DNA of 64,000 nt from Prochlorococcus marinus str. MIT 1013 (GCF_027359395.1 NZ_CP114778.1:1488001-1552000), one strand, 5' to 3'; shown: positions 8,978 through 17,968, counted from the stretch's first letter. The notes: generated by a model from the sequence alone, not told the origin. Program-made: numbers and translations.

Positions 8978-10012
8978 ATGACTAATATAAGTTTAAATTC
9001 AATTATCATTTTCTTTCATAAAATAAGGAAAGATTTATTTTCTAATGTCTTCAATACTTTCATGAGTTTAGTTCTCATATTGAGCATTAGTTTAGTATTT
9101 TTAAATACTTTTGAATGGCTTATTTTTGACGCTAATTGGAAAGTAGTAGGATCAAATCTTCATTTATTCGCATTTGGTAGTTTTCCATCTGATGAACAAT
9201 GGAGACCTGCTATTTGGATTATTAGTCTTCTAGGCATCAGTATCGTTACTCTTTTTGGCCCTAAGTGGAAATGGCTACGTCAAAATCTCTTAATAGCGTG
9301 GATAAGCACTATACCTCTTGGCCTTTATTTACTATATGGTGGTTTTGGCTTAACACCTATAATGAGTAGGCATTGGGGTGGATTAACATTAACTATTCTT
9401 CTTACTACTTTTAGTTCATTATTATCTCTGCCATTGGGCATAGTTCTAGCATTGTGTCGTAATGGTTCATTGCCATTAATTAAAAAGCTAAGTTCAGTCT
9501 ATATAGATGTCATGAGAGCAATTCCTCTTATTTCAGTCCTGTTCTTTGGTCAACTACTAATCCCTTTATTTCTTCCAGTAGGAATAGAAATTGATCGTGT
9601 TTGGAGAGCTATTTTTGCTTTCACCCTATTTGTCTCTGCCTACATAGCGGAAGACATTCGTGGTGGCTTGCAATCAATCCCTAAAACTCAAATAGATGCA
9701 GCCAATAGTCTTGGCCTTAATCAATACCAAATAATTCAACTTATACTAATTCCTCAAGCCTTACGCATTGCATTACCAGCACTTACTAATCAATCTATCG
9801 GACTTTTTCAGAATACATCTTTAATGGCCATCTTAGGATTAGTGGAATTACTAGGCGTTGGAAGAAGTATTCTCGCTAATCCGGAATTTATTGGTCAATA
9901 TATTGAAGTTTATGTTTGGCTCGCATGTGTGTATTGGTTGGTTTGTACAATTATGGCTATTCTAGCAAGACATCTTGAACAAAGAATAACAATTAATTCG
10001 GGAAATTTTTGA
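8978..10012 (+). CDS. Polar amino-acid ABC transporter permease 2 (AapM/BztC type)
   Basis: 344 residues with eight or so membrane helices. The C-terminal half carries the permease core with MRAIPLISVLFFGQLLIPLF and the EAA loop QSIPKTQIDAANSLGLNQYQ followed by LIPQALRIALPALTNQSIG. The longer N-terminal helices and periplasmic loop are usual for AapM/BztC. It pairs with the upstream permease, and the ATPase gene starts 6 bp downstream. Assignment to the HAAT (polar amino acid) subfamily is secure; the natural substrate is inferred. Confidence 0.9.
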   Translation: MTNISLNSIIIFFHKIRKDLFSNVFNTFMSLVLILSISLVFLNTFEWLIFDANWKVVGSNLHLFAFGSFPSDEQWRPAIWIISLLGISIVTLFGPKWKWLRQNLLIAWISTIPLGLYLLYGGFGLTPIMSRHWGGLTLTILLTTFSSLLSLPLGIVLALCRNGSLPLIKKLSSVYIDVMRAIPLISVLFFGQLLIPLFLPVGIEIDRVWRAIFAFTLFVSAYIAEDIRGGLQSIPKTQIDAANSLGLNQYQIIQLILIPQALRIALPALTNQSIGLFQNTSLMAILGLVELLGVGRSILANPEFIGQYIEVYVWLACVYWLVCTIMAILARHLEQRITINSGNF

Positions 10013-10018
10013 TAGTTT

Positions 10019-10765
10019 ATGGAACCGATTGTTATTGCTAAAAATCTAACCAAGTCTTATACAAAAGGGTTGCTAGCTCTTGATAATGTTTCTCTTACAG
10101 TAAATCAAGGTAAAGTCCTTGTAGTTATGGGACCTTCAGGATCAGGCAAAAGTACTTTGATTCGTACTTTCAATGGTCTTGAAACTTTTGATAAAGGAGA
10201 AGTCAATGTTTTAGGAATTAAAATAGATCCTAATCATAATGAACGAAAAATCCAAAAAATAAGAAAAAGAGTAGGAATGGTTTTTCAACAATTCAATTTA
10301 TTTCCTCACCTTTCCATCCTTGAAAATATCACTCTCGCTCCAGTACATGTACAAAAACGTCGTCAAATTGAAGCTGAAGAATATGGTATGTATCTTTTGA
10401 GCCAAATGGGAATAGATTCACATGCAACAAAATATCCATGTCAACTTAGTGGTGGAGAACAACAACGAGTAGCAATTGCTAGAGCACTAGCCTTAAAGCC
10501 TGAATTACTTTTATTTGATGAACCGACTAGCGCTCTAGATCCAGAGCGAATCAACGAAGTCCTTGATGCAATGAGAAGACTTGCCAAGCAAGGAATGACA
10601 ATGATTGTAGTAACTCATGAAATTGGTTTTGCTAAAGAAGTAAGTGATCAGGTTTTGTTTATGGACTCAGGGAGAGTTATAGAAACAACTACGCCAGATG
10701 TTTTCTTCTCTCATGCAAGTCATGAGAGAAGTAGAAAATTTTTAAACCAGCTTGATAAGTCCTAG
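10019..10765 (+). CDS. Amino-acid ABC transporter ATPase (AapP/GlnQ type)
   Basis: 248 residues, complete ABC ATPase: Walker A GPSGSGKST at about residues 38-46, Q-loop in VGMVFQQFNLFPHLS, signature LSGGEQQRVAIARAL, Walker B LLLFDEPTSALDPE and switch histidine in VVTHEIGFA. The FNLFPH segment is characteristic of polar amino-acid importers. It is the last gene of the importer operon and powers uptake through the two permeases. Length and motifs are normal. Confidence 0.95.
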   Translation: MEPIVIAKNLTKSYTKGLLALDNVSLTVNQGKVLVVMGPSGSGKSTLIRTFNGLETFDKGEVNVLGIKIDPNHNERKIQKIRKRVGMVFQQFNLFPHLSILENITLAPVHVQKRRQIEAEEYGMYLLSQMGIDSHATKYPCQLSGGEQQRVAIARALALKPELLLFDEPTSALDPERINEVLDAMRRLAKQGMTMIVVTHEIGFAKEVSDQVLFMDSGRVIETTTPDVFFSHASHERSRKFLNQLDKS

Positions 10766-11040
10766 CTATAGCCAATCATTATTCATCTTTGGCAGACATT
10801 ATAAAAAATAATTCGCATACAACAAGAAGTAACTATCTTTTCACAGTTCGCTAAACGATTGGATCAAAAAAATCCTTGGTTCTTATTATTGATAAAATGT
10901 TTTATTGTCTCAGAAAGGTGAATGGGTTTTCATAGAAATATTATTTAAAGATCAACTCTTCATTCCCAATTGGGAGGAGGTTAATAATGAAAGTTGAAGT
11001 TTCTTGTTTCGTTTATCTATAAAGGGAACCTTTTTAATTC
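10766..11040. other. Spacer after the ABC operon
   Basis: AT-rich; no gene, and no clear terminator directly after the ATPase stop. The next recognisable element is the hairpin-rich RNA element that starts at 11047. Confidence 0.4.
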
Positions 11041-11046
11041 CATTAA

Positions 11047-11122
11047 GAAAGACCCCCTGCAAAAAAGTGGCATTGAGGGTCTTCCTGAATCACAGAACTA
11101 ATGTGTGAGGAGTTGTTCTGTT
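11047..11122 (-). ncRNA. Putative small RNA with Yfr1-type ACTCCTCACAC motif
   Basis: On the minus strand a 7-bp stem ACAGAAC/GTTCTGT (11115-11121 with 11092-11098) presents the exact 11-mer ACTCCTCACAC (11103-11113 on the plus strand as its complement) in its loop. A second hairpin (AAGACCC/GGGTCTT, 11049-11055 with 11077-11083) follows and could terminate transcription. ACTCCTCACAC is the ultraconserved unpaired motif I recall for cyanobacterial Yfr1. Classic Yfr1 places it between two hairpins, not within a loop, so this is called Yfr1-like only. Both hairpins could also act on the plus strand, where the second is followed by a T-rich tract, so direction is unproven. Confidence 0.5.
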
Positions 11123-11281
11123 ATTTTCTTTTTAATTCGACCAATAGAAGAAAATCAATAGAAAAAGTACCTATTTTTTGTATTCCAAAGATAGGACAAT
11201 AACTAATAGATCATTTGATAGATAATCAAAGTATTAAAAATAAAGGAAAAGACCTCACGAAAATATTCTTTTTTTATGATT

Positions 11282-11363
11282 CTCACGCCTTTTCCGCTGC
11301 TTGGTCGAACTTTGCATTAAAAACCAGCAAATTAAATATGGCGAGAGTGCGAAAAAGGCGTGA
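11282..11363. repeat. Inverted repeat flanking the leader of the next gene
   Basis: CTCACGCCTTTTCCGC at about 11282-11297 faces GCGAAAAAGGCGTG at about 11350-11363. The arms are near perfect, 14-15 bp long, with about 52 bp between them. The right arm overlaps the GTG at 11360. The repeat may be an operator, a long RNA hairpin over the start region, or the scar of a small mobile element. Confidence 0.55.
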
Positions 11364-12142
11364 TCATTTCAATAAGATATAGTTCAGATTCAATGTCATT
11401 TGAAGTTACTTACAACGGGGATATTCAATACATTAAGGTCTTCTATTCAACTGAAAAGACGAGAGCGGGCAAATATTATGGCGAGTTCTATAAAAAAATG
11501 GATGCACTTGCGAGTGACATAAAACGCTTGAAACAGGAACTTGATGAAGATAGTGCAAAGGCAGCGAAGATTGCTAAAGATGCTGCTAACAAGGCACTTT
11601 CTGAGAGATTTGGTTCGCTCCGATATGTTATTGATGATCGTCACTGGGACGAAGACATGGTCATCAGCAAAATTCTTGATGACAGAAAAGGAGAAATGTT
11701 GGCACTAGCTCAGAAAACTTTTAATAATGAAGTTCTTCTTGAAGAGGATGGGGCAGAGGAATATCAGATTCACTTGGATGAAGGACTGATAGAAGTTGAT
11801 GGCGAGGGTATCGAGACATCTGTGTTGGAATTTTTTGATTCTGATGAATACCACGAAGAGAATGAAGCAAAACTAGAAAAATTGGAAAAACTTGATTGGT
11901 TTATTATCTGGTCAAAAACAGAGGCAGGAGAGTTTAAAACTGAGGGTGGACAGCACAATGGAAATTTTTTATCAAAGGAACTAAACATGGAAAATTGTTT
12001 GCTCACCTATAGAAATTTACCTCTTGTTGTTCCCTCAAACGGTACGGATGTCTTTAGTAATGAACTTGAAATCCATTTTGGAGATGAAACTAGAGCATCT
12101 CTTGAGATGAGGGACGGTAAAATAACATCCTCATTAAATTGA
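11360..12142 (+). CDS. Acidic protein of unknown function
   Basis: Up to 260 residues. The GTG at 11360 lies in an inverted repeat, so the ATG at 11393 (MSFEVTYNGDIQYIKVFYST) is the better start and gives 249 residues. A coiled-coil-like helix (residues about 50-90, ASDIKRLKQELDEDSAKAAK) is followed by an acidic half rich in E and D. There is no signal peptide or membrane segment, so it is probably cytosolic. No family is recognised and neighbours give no hint. Base composition is slightly less AT-rich than the surroundings. Confidence 0.55.
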   Translation: MIISIRYSSDSMSFEVTYNGDIQYIKVFYSTEKTRAGKYYGEFYKKMDALASDIKRLKQELDEDSAKAAKIAKDAANKALSERFGSLRYVIDDRHWDEDMVISKILDDRKGEMLALAQKTFNNEVLLEEDGAEEYQIHLDEGLIEVDGEGIETSVLEFFDSDEYHEENEAKLEKLEKLDWFIIWSKTEAGEFKTEGGQHNGNFLSKELNMENCLLTYRNLPLVVPSNGTDVFSNELEIHFGDETRASLEMRDGKITSSLN

Positions 12143-12664
12143 TACTCAACTAATCCTGACTACTTGCATTAAGAAATACATCCTGTTTCATTGGTGTTTT
12201 GCGGGCCTATTTTCGTTTATGGACGTATATAAGGAGTTGTTCTGTATTCCTTTAATTGCCACTAGAAGATTGAAGCATTGCTATTAATATCTGGTGATTC
12301 GCATATTTAAGAAAACTCTCATCTAGGAATACATTTTCGCGACTTTATATTGCTGAGGTGATATTAATGAAGAGATCCCCGAGAGTTATGAAGTCAAAGT
12401 TCATTGGTTTTAGGAAAAAAATAAATAAATTTAAATATAAGAGATATTGAAGACAGGAAACTTGTGCAAGTTGACTTAGAAATAAAATTAGCAAAGAAAT
12501 TAAAAATTTTGATTTAATGCAAGGTAAGATGGTATTCATTGCTAACAACTTTGATTTTCTTCAATCTTTATTTATTGGAAATCTAGAGAAGCCAATTGAT
12601 TTTAAATTAAAAAGAATCTTTAAGATTTAGATAATTAATATGTTGTTAAATATGATTCAATAGA
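12143..12664. other. Spacer with degraded sequence
   Basis: Holds a degenerate copy of the ACTCCTCAC-type loop (12231-12245 on the plus strand reads AAGGAGTTGTTCTGT) and a 27-codon frame at 12367 that stops early. Nothing here is convincingly coding. Confidence 0.35.
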
Positions 12665-12668
12665 TCAA

Positions 12669-12696
12669 AAATGACAAATTTTTTAGTCATTTTTTT
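12669..12696 (-). terminator. Bidirectional-looking terminator
   Basis: AATGAC and GTCATT form a 6-bp stem flanked by A-rich sequence on one side and a run of seven T on the other, so it can terminate on either strand. It sits 10 bp past the stop of the minus-strand gene at 12707. Confidence 0.65.
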
Positions 12697-12706
12697 GCTC
12701 TTAGAT

Positions 12707-13102
12707 TTAATGACTAAAAGCACAAACCTGATCTATTACGCCCAAGATAAGTTTGTCTCCATTTGGATGTTTCCACTTTAAATCTTTATTTTGGAATTCA
12801 TTAAATTTATTGGCACCTACTACAACATCTCTGAAGGTGCCTTCCGAACATTTGATATCCATAGTATAAAGAATATCTTTTGTAATTTTACTAGTGCTTT
12901 TGGGGATAAATTTACTCAACACTCTTATGGAGCCATCTGAATTTTTCTGAATATTGTTCTTGTCCCATAATTGTTCTCCATATTTACTTTTTGGTACTCC
13001 TACCCATTCGGGTGATATAGCATCCATTGGTTTAAGTGGAATAAAAATAATTAATAGCGTTAAAAAATTAAGACAAATATTTTTAATTGAATTGATCTTC
13101 AT
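12707..13102 (-). CDS. Secreted hypothetical protein, possibly surface-adhesin-E-like
   Basis: The frame is open to 13150, but the ATG at 13102 gives a clean signal peptide (MKINSIKNICLNFLTLLIIF, cleavage near PMDA). The mature part, about 105 residues, begins EWVGVPKSKYGEQLWDKNN and contains the pattern IKCSEGTFRDVV and a late Cys. The tryptophan followed by a two-strand pattern is reminiscent of Adhesin_E-like periplasmic domains, which is only a suggestion. Two Cys could form a disulfide. It is monocistronic, with its own terminator. Confidence 0.55.
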   Translation of the reverse strand: MKINSIKNICLNFLTLLIIFIPLKPMDAISPEWVGVPKSKYGEQLWDKNNIQKNSDGSIRVLSKFIPKSTSKITKDILYTMDIKCSEGTFRDVVVGANKFNEFQNKDLKWKHPNGDKLILGVIDQVCAFSH

Positions 13103-13149
13103 TTTAGAGAAGTAGTTGCTTTGACCAATGCTACTTAACTCAAGCAACA

Positions 13150-13563
13150 TTCTTACTATTTAATGCTCGATTAATTCCCATACATTGGTGATTAGTTCTG
13201 TTCAAGTTTCGATAAGACTCTCTAAATCTATCCTTCTGCTGTTTTTCATAAGAGGGGGATTCTTTCAAAAGTAAAATACGAAAGTTGACTCGTTGAGTCA
13301 TAACATCAGGAAAATTTGAGACTTAGAATCTCATTGAAGAATAAAACAATATTTCTTGTTGATGAAATCAACAATCTTTAGGGGTTAGGGAGTGACTGTT
13401 GAACGGCTTAAATAAAACTCTCTTCATTAATGAAAGCCATAAAGTGAATTGATCTAAGATAATACTCAAGTTTTTGATGGATTAGAACTATTGAGTGATA
13501 AGAAAGTTAGAACATATTAATTATGTTTTTAAATTTGCTTAGCGTTTAGAAGTGTTAGCAAAA
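13150..13563. other. Spacer, no gene seen
   Basis: AT-rich sequence with a small palindrome GACTCGTTGAGTC near 13285; otherwise nothing recognised. Confidence 0.4.
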
Positions 13564-13600
13564 AAGCAAAGTGATTTCAATTGTACAAATCACTTTGCTT
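13556..13600 (-). terminator. Strong terminator hairpin
   Basis: Perfect 14-bp stem AAGCAAAGTGATTT (13564-13577) with AAATCACTTTGCTT (13587-13600) and a 9-base loop. On the minus strand it is followed by a T-rich tail, ending the transcript of the 79-residue gene upstream. Confidence 0.85.
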
Positions 13601-13650
13601 GATTAAATGAGTTAAATGGATAAAGGATCCTTTTACCTTTTCAGTATTTA

Positions 13651-13890
13651 TTACTTACCGCCATTGCAGAAGCGGACAGCACTTGAGGAACTTTTACCAA
13701 GGGCTCGAACTTCTTCAACACAATCATTGAAAACTGTTGCTTCTTTTTTCACTGTACAAAGACTAAACGCAATAGCTGCAAGAGCAACTGCAGAAACCAC
13801 GTTGGAAGTTAATTGAATAATTCCATAGGCAAACATCGCTTTACCTTTGTTGCCGCATTTCTTTTTTTCTTTGTTAATTTCCTCAGTCAT
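13651..13890 (-). CDS. Small membrane hypothetical protein
   Basis: 79 residues: a lysine-rich start (MTEEINKEKKKCGNKGKAMF), one long hydrophobic helix (AYGIIQLTSNVVSAVALAAIAF) and a Cys-containing tail (LCTVKKEATVFNDCVEEVRA, later FCNGGK). It resembles the small single-pass conserved hypotheticals common in Prochlorococcus. A strong terminator follows. Function is unknown; the four Cys may matter for metal binding or disulfides. Confidence 0.65.
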   Translation of the reverse strand: MTEEINKEKKKCGNKGKAMFAYGIIQLTSNVVSAVALAAIAFSLCTVKKEATVFNDCVEEVRALGKSSSSAVRFCNGGK

Positions 13891-13989
13891 TTAATTTAAT
13901 TTAATTTTCAATATGTTAATTGATTTTTAAAAAATTTTTCTTGAAAATTGTCTAGAAAACCGTTCTTATTACTTTATTCCTGTTTTGGA

Positions 13990-14102
13990 CAACAACAGGA
14001 ATAAAAAACCTCCCCTGTTACGCATAAGTCAGTTTTATCGAGACCATTATCAAGTATTTCCTTGTTTCCAGCGCTGAGAATCTCACTACTCACAAATTAG
14101 AA
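13990..14102 (-). ncRNA. Second Yfr2-like small RNA
   Basis: On the minus strand: GTGAGTAGTGAGATTCTCAG, then CTGGAAACAAGGAAATACTTG, then a GGTTTTTTATT tract next to the weak hairpin AACAG/CTGTT. The GGAAACAAGGAAA block and its spacing match the element at 2.6 kb. The Yfr1-complementary part is less perfect here (GTGAGTAGT against GTGAGGAGT). It lies about 85 bp downstream of a Yfr1-like element on the same strand. Confidence 0.55.
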
Positions 14103-14185
14103 TTATTCCTGGGTGGCAATACTTTAAGTGGAAGCAGAGTAGTTTCTTGATTGTTATGCGTACAAATTCGCTCAATTAATTATTT

Positions 14186-14256
14186 AAAAGCACCCTTCTT
14201 ACAAGAAGTTGGGTGCTCTTTTTAACAGAACTATTGTGTGAGGAGTTGTCCTGTTA
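14186..14256 (-). ncRNA. Second putative Yfr1-type small RNA
   Basis: Again the exact ACTCCTCACAC 11-mer on the minus strand (complement at 14236-14246) lies in the loop of an AACAG(G)AC/GT(T)CTGTT stem (14224-14255). A strong hairpin AGCACCC/GGGTGCT (14189-14195 with 14211-14217) follows. That hairpin has a T run after it on the plus strand (14218-14223) and a shorter T tract on the minus strand, so orientation is ambiguous. Layout matches the element at 11.05-11.12 kb although the terminator sequences are unrelated; this argues that the motif hairpin is the conserved part. Confidence 0.5.
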
Positions 14257-14351
14257 GTTTATTTTTACTCCTATGTGGACTTTTTGTCACTATTAAAAAA
14301 CAAAATGACTTAGATGAAGAAGTTCATTTGATTTTAAGTCCAATAGACAGA

Positions 14352-14669
14352 TTAGTTTTCTGCGTTTTCAAACTGTTTTGCTAATCTAAACCCTTTTCGG
14401 ATAATTAAATAAACTCCATATAAACCAGCAATTAAAGGAAGCACAATTAAAGGGTTTGGACTGTAGTTGGAATAATCTTTTACACCATCAATATATTCGA
14501 TGCCTGAACATTTGAAGAATAGAAAACTTGTGAAAATAATCCCCCACCCAATTATTGAGAATATTCCTCCTTTTCTATCACCTTCATAAAACCTATCTAA
14601 ACCCCATCCCCAACCGATAGCAAGGATAATTCCCCTTGCGATAGCATTTTTTTCTTGCTTGCGGAGCAT
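14352..14669 (-). CDS. TM2-domain-like small membrane protein
   Basis: 105 residues. The first half reads ARGIILAIGWGWGLDRFYEG followed by DRKGGIFSIIGW, matching the TM2 pattern (helix, GxHRFYxG turn, G-rich second helix) with D-R-F-Y-E-G in the turn. A Cys-containing loop and a third helix (PLIVLPLIAGLYGVYLII) follow. TM2 proteins are small membrane proteins of largely unknown role. It is monocistronic on the minus strand. Confidence 0.7.
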   Translation of the reverse strand: MLRKQEKNAIARGIILAIGWGWGLDRFYEGDRKGGIFSIIGWGIIFTSFLFFKCSGIEYIDGVKDYSNYSPNPLIVLPLIAGLYGVYLIIRKGFRLAKQFENAEN

Positions 14670-15105
14670 TGTAATTTTTTTAATTTGTTCGCAATGAACA
14701 TAACTGAATTATTGATGTATTGCCAAACCTATTAAAAAAAGATACTTATTCCTGTAAGAATTAGGATGTATTCTTTAATATTTTAATAAATTAATTTATG
14801 GCAAGAAGTGAGGGAGTATTCGAAACGAGATTACAAATATGGAGAACCAGATAAGACTTTATGAGAAAACAATTATCTATTTTCATTTTTTTTAATAGAA
14901 GAAGATTAAAATTCTTTTAATTCCAGAATCAAATTGCTCTGTTTGATATTAATCAATTTTGCTTTAGAAATGATTTCAATATTTGATACAAGTCCAATAT
15001 TTTTTAGAAGTCAGATCAACTTGGACATTGTTTAGTGGGGTAATTCAATGAAGGGGTGGTCTAGTTCAAAAAAAAAAGATAACTTGGTTCAATAGCTGAA
15101 TACTT
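14670..15105. other. Spacer, no gene seen
   Basis: AT-rich divergent spacer that should hold promoters for the genes on either side; no box is convincing. Confidence 0.4.
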
Positions 15106-15717
15106 TTGACAGTTGCACAACAGACTGATGTAAGGTTGAATCGACGCCTTCAGAAAGATAGTATAACTATCTCAGGAAAGGTTATTTATATTAATCCTTT
15201 TTTATATTGGCGACGTTTTGATAGCAATACTGATAGATGGTTGAGAGAGCCTGGGCAGTTAAGTGAAGAGCAGATAAACCTCAATAGAGCACGGTTTTAT
15301 CCTGAAGTTGATTGGACTTTTCTAAAAGATGAAGAGCGATTGATAAAAGATGCTGCAGTGGAAATGTTTTTGAAAACGCTTGAATTAATAGGCACTTTTA
15401 ACCCTACTCTTACTGCAGGACAACTGTTAGAAGTCGAGAGAAAAATGGCAGTAACTAAGAAAAAATCTTTTGAACGTTGGGTCGAAAAATCTTTTAGAAA
15501 AAAAATTAATCAAGCTTCAAGAGAACGTAACAGATTTGCTAGAGAGCGTTTGGTACGAGGTTGGCGAGAATGGTTAACACTTGAAACGACTCATCAAGCT
15601 TTTCTCCCATTCGCAACAATAATTGTGATGTCAATTTTTGGTGGTTGGTCTATAGGGATTTCAAATAATAGTTGTACTCCTTACTTTTCCTCGTCAGAAA
15701 CAAGTATTCTTAAGTAG
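15106..15717 (+). CDS. Conserved cyanobacterial hypothetical protein
   Basis: 203 residues from a TTG start (MTVAQQTDVRLNRRLQKDSI). A basic, helix-rich protein with many Arg/Trp (YINPFLYWRRFDSNTDRWLR, RERNRFARERLVRGWREWL) and one hydrophobic C-terminal segment (FLPFATIIVMSIFGGWSIGI) that may anchor it. It precedes another conserved hypothetical by 16 bp and the penicillin-binding protein gene after that, so the three are probably co-transcribed. No function is recognised. Confidence 0.7.
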   Translation: MTVAQQTDVRLNRRLQKDSITISGKVIYINPFLYWRRFDSNTDRWLREPGQLSEEQINLNRARFYPEVDWTFLKDEERLIKDAAVEMFLKTLELIGTFNPTLTAGQLLEVERKMAVTKKKSFERWVEKSFRKKINQASRERNRFARERLVRGWREWLTLETTHQAFLPFATIIVMSIFGGWSIGISNNSCTPYFSSSETSILK

Positions 15718-15733
15718 CTTTTGTTAAGCCATT

Positions 15734-16111
15734 ATGGCTAAAGATCACTTAAGGGATTTGCATTTATTTGCAATGGAGTCTGCCTTGCCTTTTGGTATGG
15801 GTATTGTAAATAATGCTAAGGCTGGTGGATTGCAAAAAATAATGGATATATTGAAATCAAAAGATCCATTCTCAGAATTCCAGGTTGACGGTGAAACCTC
15901 TGCAAAGAAAGTCAGGGATAAGATTGATCAAATCATTCCTGGCTTAGGTCATCCAGTTGTTTCAGTTGAGGTTACTGTTGAAAACAGTTATCCTGATTAT
16001 GAAAGTAATGATAACAATTCTTTAGTCTCAACTTTACATAGAATTGATAGCCAACTAGATGAATTGAGACAGTATTTAAGTAATGACTCAGAAAGTATAG
16101 AAAATGAATAG
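15734..16111 (+). CDS. Conserved hypothetical protein
   Basis: 125 residues, starting MAKDHLRDLHLFAMESALPF. It is soluble and acidic at the C-terminus, with a predicted helical tail (LHRIDSQLDELRQYLSNDSE). It sits 16 bp after the previous hypothetical and 19 bp before the penicillin-binding protein gene, suggesting an operon and perhaps a link to cell-envelope growth. No family is recognised. Confidence 0.65.
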   Translation: MAKDHLRDLHLFAMESALPFGMGIVNNAKAGGLQKIMDILKSKDPFSEFQVDGETSAKKVRDKIDQIIPGLGHPVVSVEVTVENSYPDYESNDNNSLVSTLHRIDSQLDELRQYLSNDSESIENE

Positions 16112-16130
16112 ATATTGTTGAATTGTAGAC

Positions 16131-17960
16131 ATGCTTAAAAGGGAAAAATTACACTTAAGTTCCAAAAAGCATGTAGGTGCTTTCAATCAACCCTTAGTTT
16201 TCTTTTTGTTTATTTGTTTGATTTTTTCAGTAACAGGTGCTCGTCTTTTTTGGATACAAATAATTAATGGTTCCTACTATAAAAAACTTTCAGAGGAAAA
16301 TAGAATTAAGCTTATTAGCAATCCACCAATAAGAGGACGATTATTAGATCGTAATGGTGTAGTTCTAGCAGATAATAAATTATTTTATTCTTTATCCATT
16401 CAACCTCGACTTTTAACCAAGAGTGAATGGATTGATCTGAGAAAAAACTTATCTGACTTATTAAATATTTCTACTACTCAATTAGAGATTGCATTTAATA
16501 AAAGTCATTCAGATACTCCTTATAAAAAAGTGTTAATCACTAATTTATCGGAAGAGCAAGTAGTTAAGTTTAAAGAACAAGAGATAAACTTGTATGGTGC
16601 ACAAATAGATATTGATTTAGTCAGACATTATCCTTTTAAGTCGTTAGCTGCGCATGCTTTGGGTTATACACAGTTGATCACTCAACAAGAGTTTTCTCAG
16701 CTTTCAGATAAAGGGTATAAATTATCTGATCGAATTGGAAGAAAAGGTATAGAAGCTGCTTTTGAATCCGAATTGAGAGGTAAGTGGGGAGGTGAAATGC
16801 TTGAGATTGATTCAATAGGTACGGTTCAACGAAGTCTAGGGTTAAAGTTGCCAAAAGCTGGCAAGGATATCAAATTAACTCTTGATCTAAAGCTACAACG
16901 TACTGCAGAAAAAGTTTTATCTGACAAAGTTGGTGGAGCAATAGTAGCGCTGGATCCACGTACAGGTGCAATTAGAGCAATTGCTAGTCAACCGACTTTT
17001 GATCTAAATTTTTTTTCTGAGCCTTTTACAAGAAATCAATATGACAACTTATTATTGTCATCAAAGCGACCTCTTCTGAGTAGAGCATTGAATGCATACG
17101 ATCCAGGTAGTACATGGAAGCCTGTAACAGCTATTGCGGGTATGGAAAGCGGTAAATTTCCTGCGAGTCGGAAATTAAATACAGTTCCTTGTATTACATA
17201 TGGGAGTCATTGCTTTCCAGAATATAATAAAAGAGGATTTGGTTGGATTAAATACGAAGATGCATTTAGAGTATCTAGTAATACTTTTTTTTATCAAGTT
17301 GGGGTTGGGGTTGGATCACAGGCTTTATATGATGCAGCAATCAAACTAGGCTTCGATAATTATACAGGTATAGAAACTTTTATTGAAGAAAATAAAGGGT
17401 TAGTAGGGAATAAGAAATGGGCTGATGCAGGCCGTGGGTGGAGTAAGTCTGGAGAAACTCCTTGGATAGTAGAGGATATGGCTAGTGCATCTATTGGTCA
17501 ATCCGTAGTTCTGGTTACTCCATTGCAATTAGCACGAGCATATGCAGTTTTTGCAAATGGTGGTTATTTGATTACTCCTCATTTATTTAATGGAAACAGA
17601 GATTGGAGATCAGAACAATACTTACAAAAAGTAGACCTTCAAGAAACTACACTCAATACAATTCGACGTGGACTGAGAAAAGTAGTAACGAGTGGTACTG
17701 CTATAGGAATGAATGTAGACAGCTCTATTTTTCCTCCAGTTGCTGGTAAAACTGGAACAGCTGAAGATAGTAGTGGAGGTGCTGACCATGCATGGTTTGT
17801 TGGCTTTGCACCTTATGACTCAGGAGAAATAGTCATTGTTGCATTTGCTCAGAACACTCCTGGTGGTGGTTCAGTACATGCTCTACCTATGGCAAAAAAA
17901 ATATTGCAGACTTGGTATGAGCAAACATCTGATAATGAGTTAACTAGCAGTAAAGATTAG
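16131..17960 (+). CDS. mrdA: Penicillin-binding protein 2 (peptidoglycan D,D-transpeptidase)
   Basis: 609 residues, class B PBP. A short cytoplasmic tail and one membrane anchor (FFLFICLIFSVTGARLFWIQ) are followed by the pedestal domain with RGRLLDRNGVVLADN and the transpeptidase domain. Its active-site motifs are SxxK (DPGSTWKPV, Ser327), SxN (SSNTFF) and KTG (AGKTGTAED, Lys540). It cross-links peptidoglycan, and the order of motifs and length fit the PBP2/RodA elongation type (mrdA) better than FtsI, although that distinction is partly inferred. Expected on the periplasmic face of the cytoplasmic membrane. It is convergent with the FMN reductase gene, 8 bp apart. Confidence 0.88.
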   Translation: MLKREKLHLSSKKHVGAFNQPLVFFLFICLIFSVTGARLFWIQIINGSYYKKLSEENRIKLISNPPIRGRLLDRNGVVLADNKLFYSLSIQPRLLTKSEWIDLRKNLSDLLNISTTQLEIAFNKSHSDTPYKKVLITNLSEEQVVKFKEQEINLYGAQIDIDLVRHYPFKSLAAHALGYTQLITQQEFSQLSDKGYKLSDRIGRKGIEAAFESELRGKWGGEMLEIDSIGTVQRSLGLKLPKAGKDIKLTLDLKLQRTAEKVLSDKVGGAIVALDPRTGAIRAIASQPTFDLNFFSEPFTRNQYDNLLLSSKRPLLSRALNAYDPGSTWKPVTAIAGMESGKFPASRKLNTVPCITYGSHCFPEYNKRGFGWIKYEDAFRVSSNTFFYQVGVGVGSQALYDAAIKLGFDNYTGIETFIEENKGLVGNKKWADAGRGWSKSGETPWIVEDMASASIGQSVVLVTPLQLARAYAVFANGGYLITPHLFNGNRDWRSEQYLQKVDLQETTLNTIRRGLRKVVTSGTAIGMNVDSSIFPPVAGKTGTAEDSSGGADHAWFVGFAPYDSGEIVIVAFAQNTPGGGSVHALPMAKKILQTWYEQTSDNELTSSKD

Positions 17961-17968
17961 ATATTGAA

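Noticed and set aside
12345-12548. 67-codon minus-strand frame of hydrophobic residues
   Set aside because: Typical chance frame in AT-rich DNA; no conserved feature.
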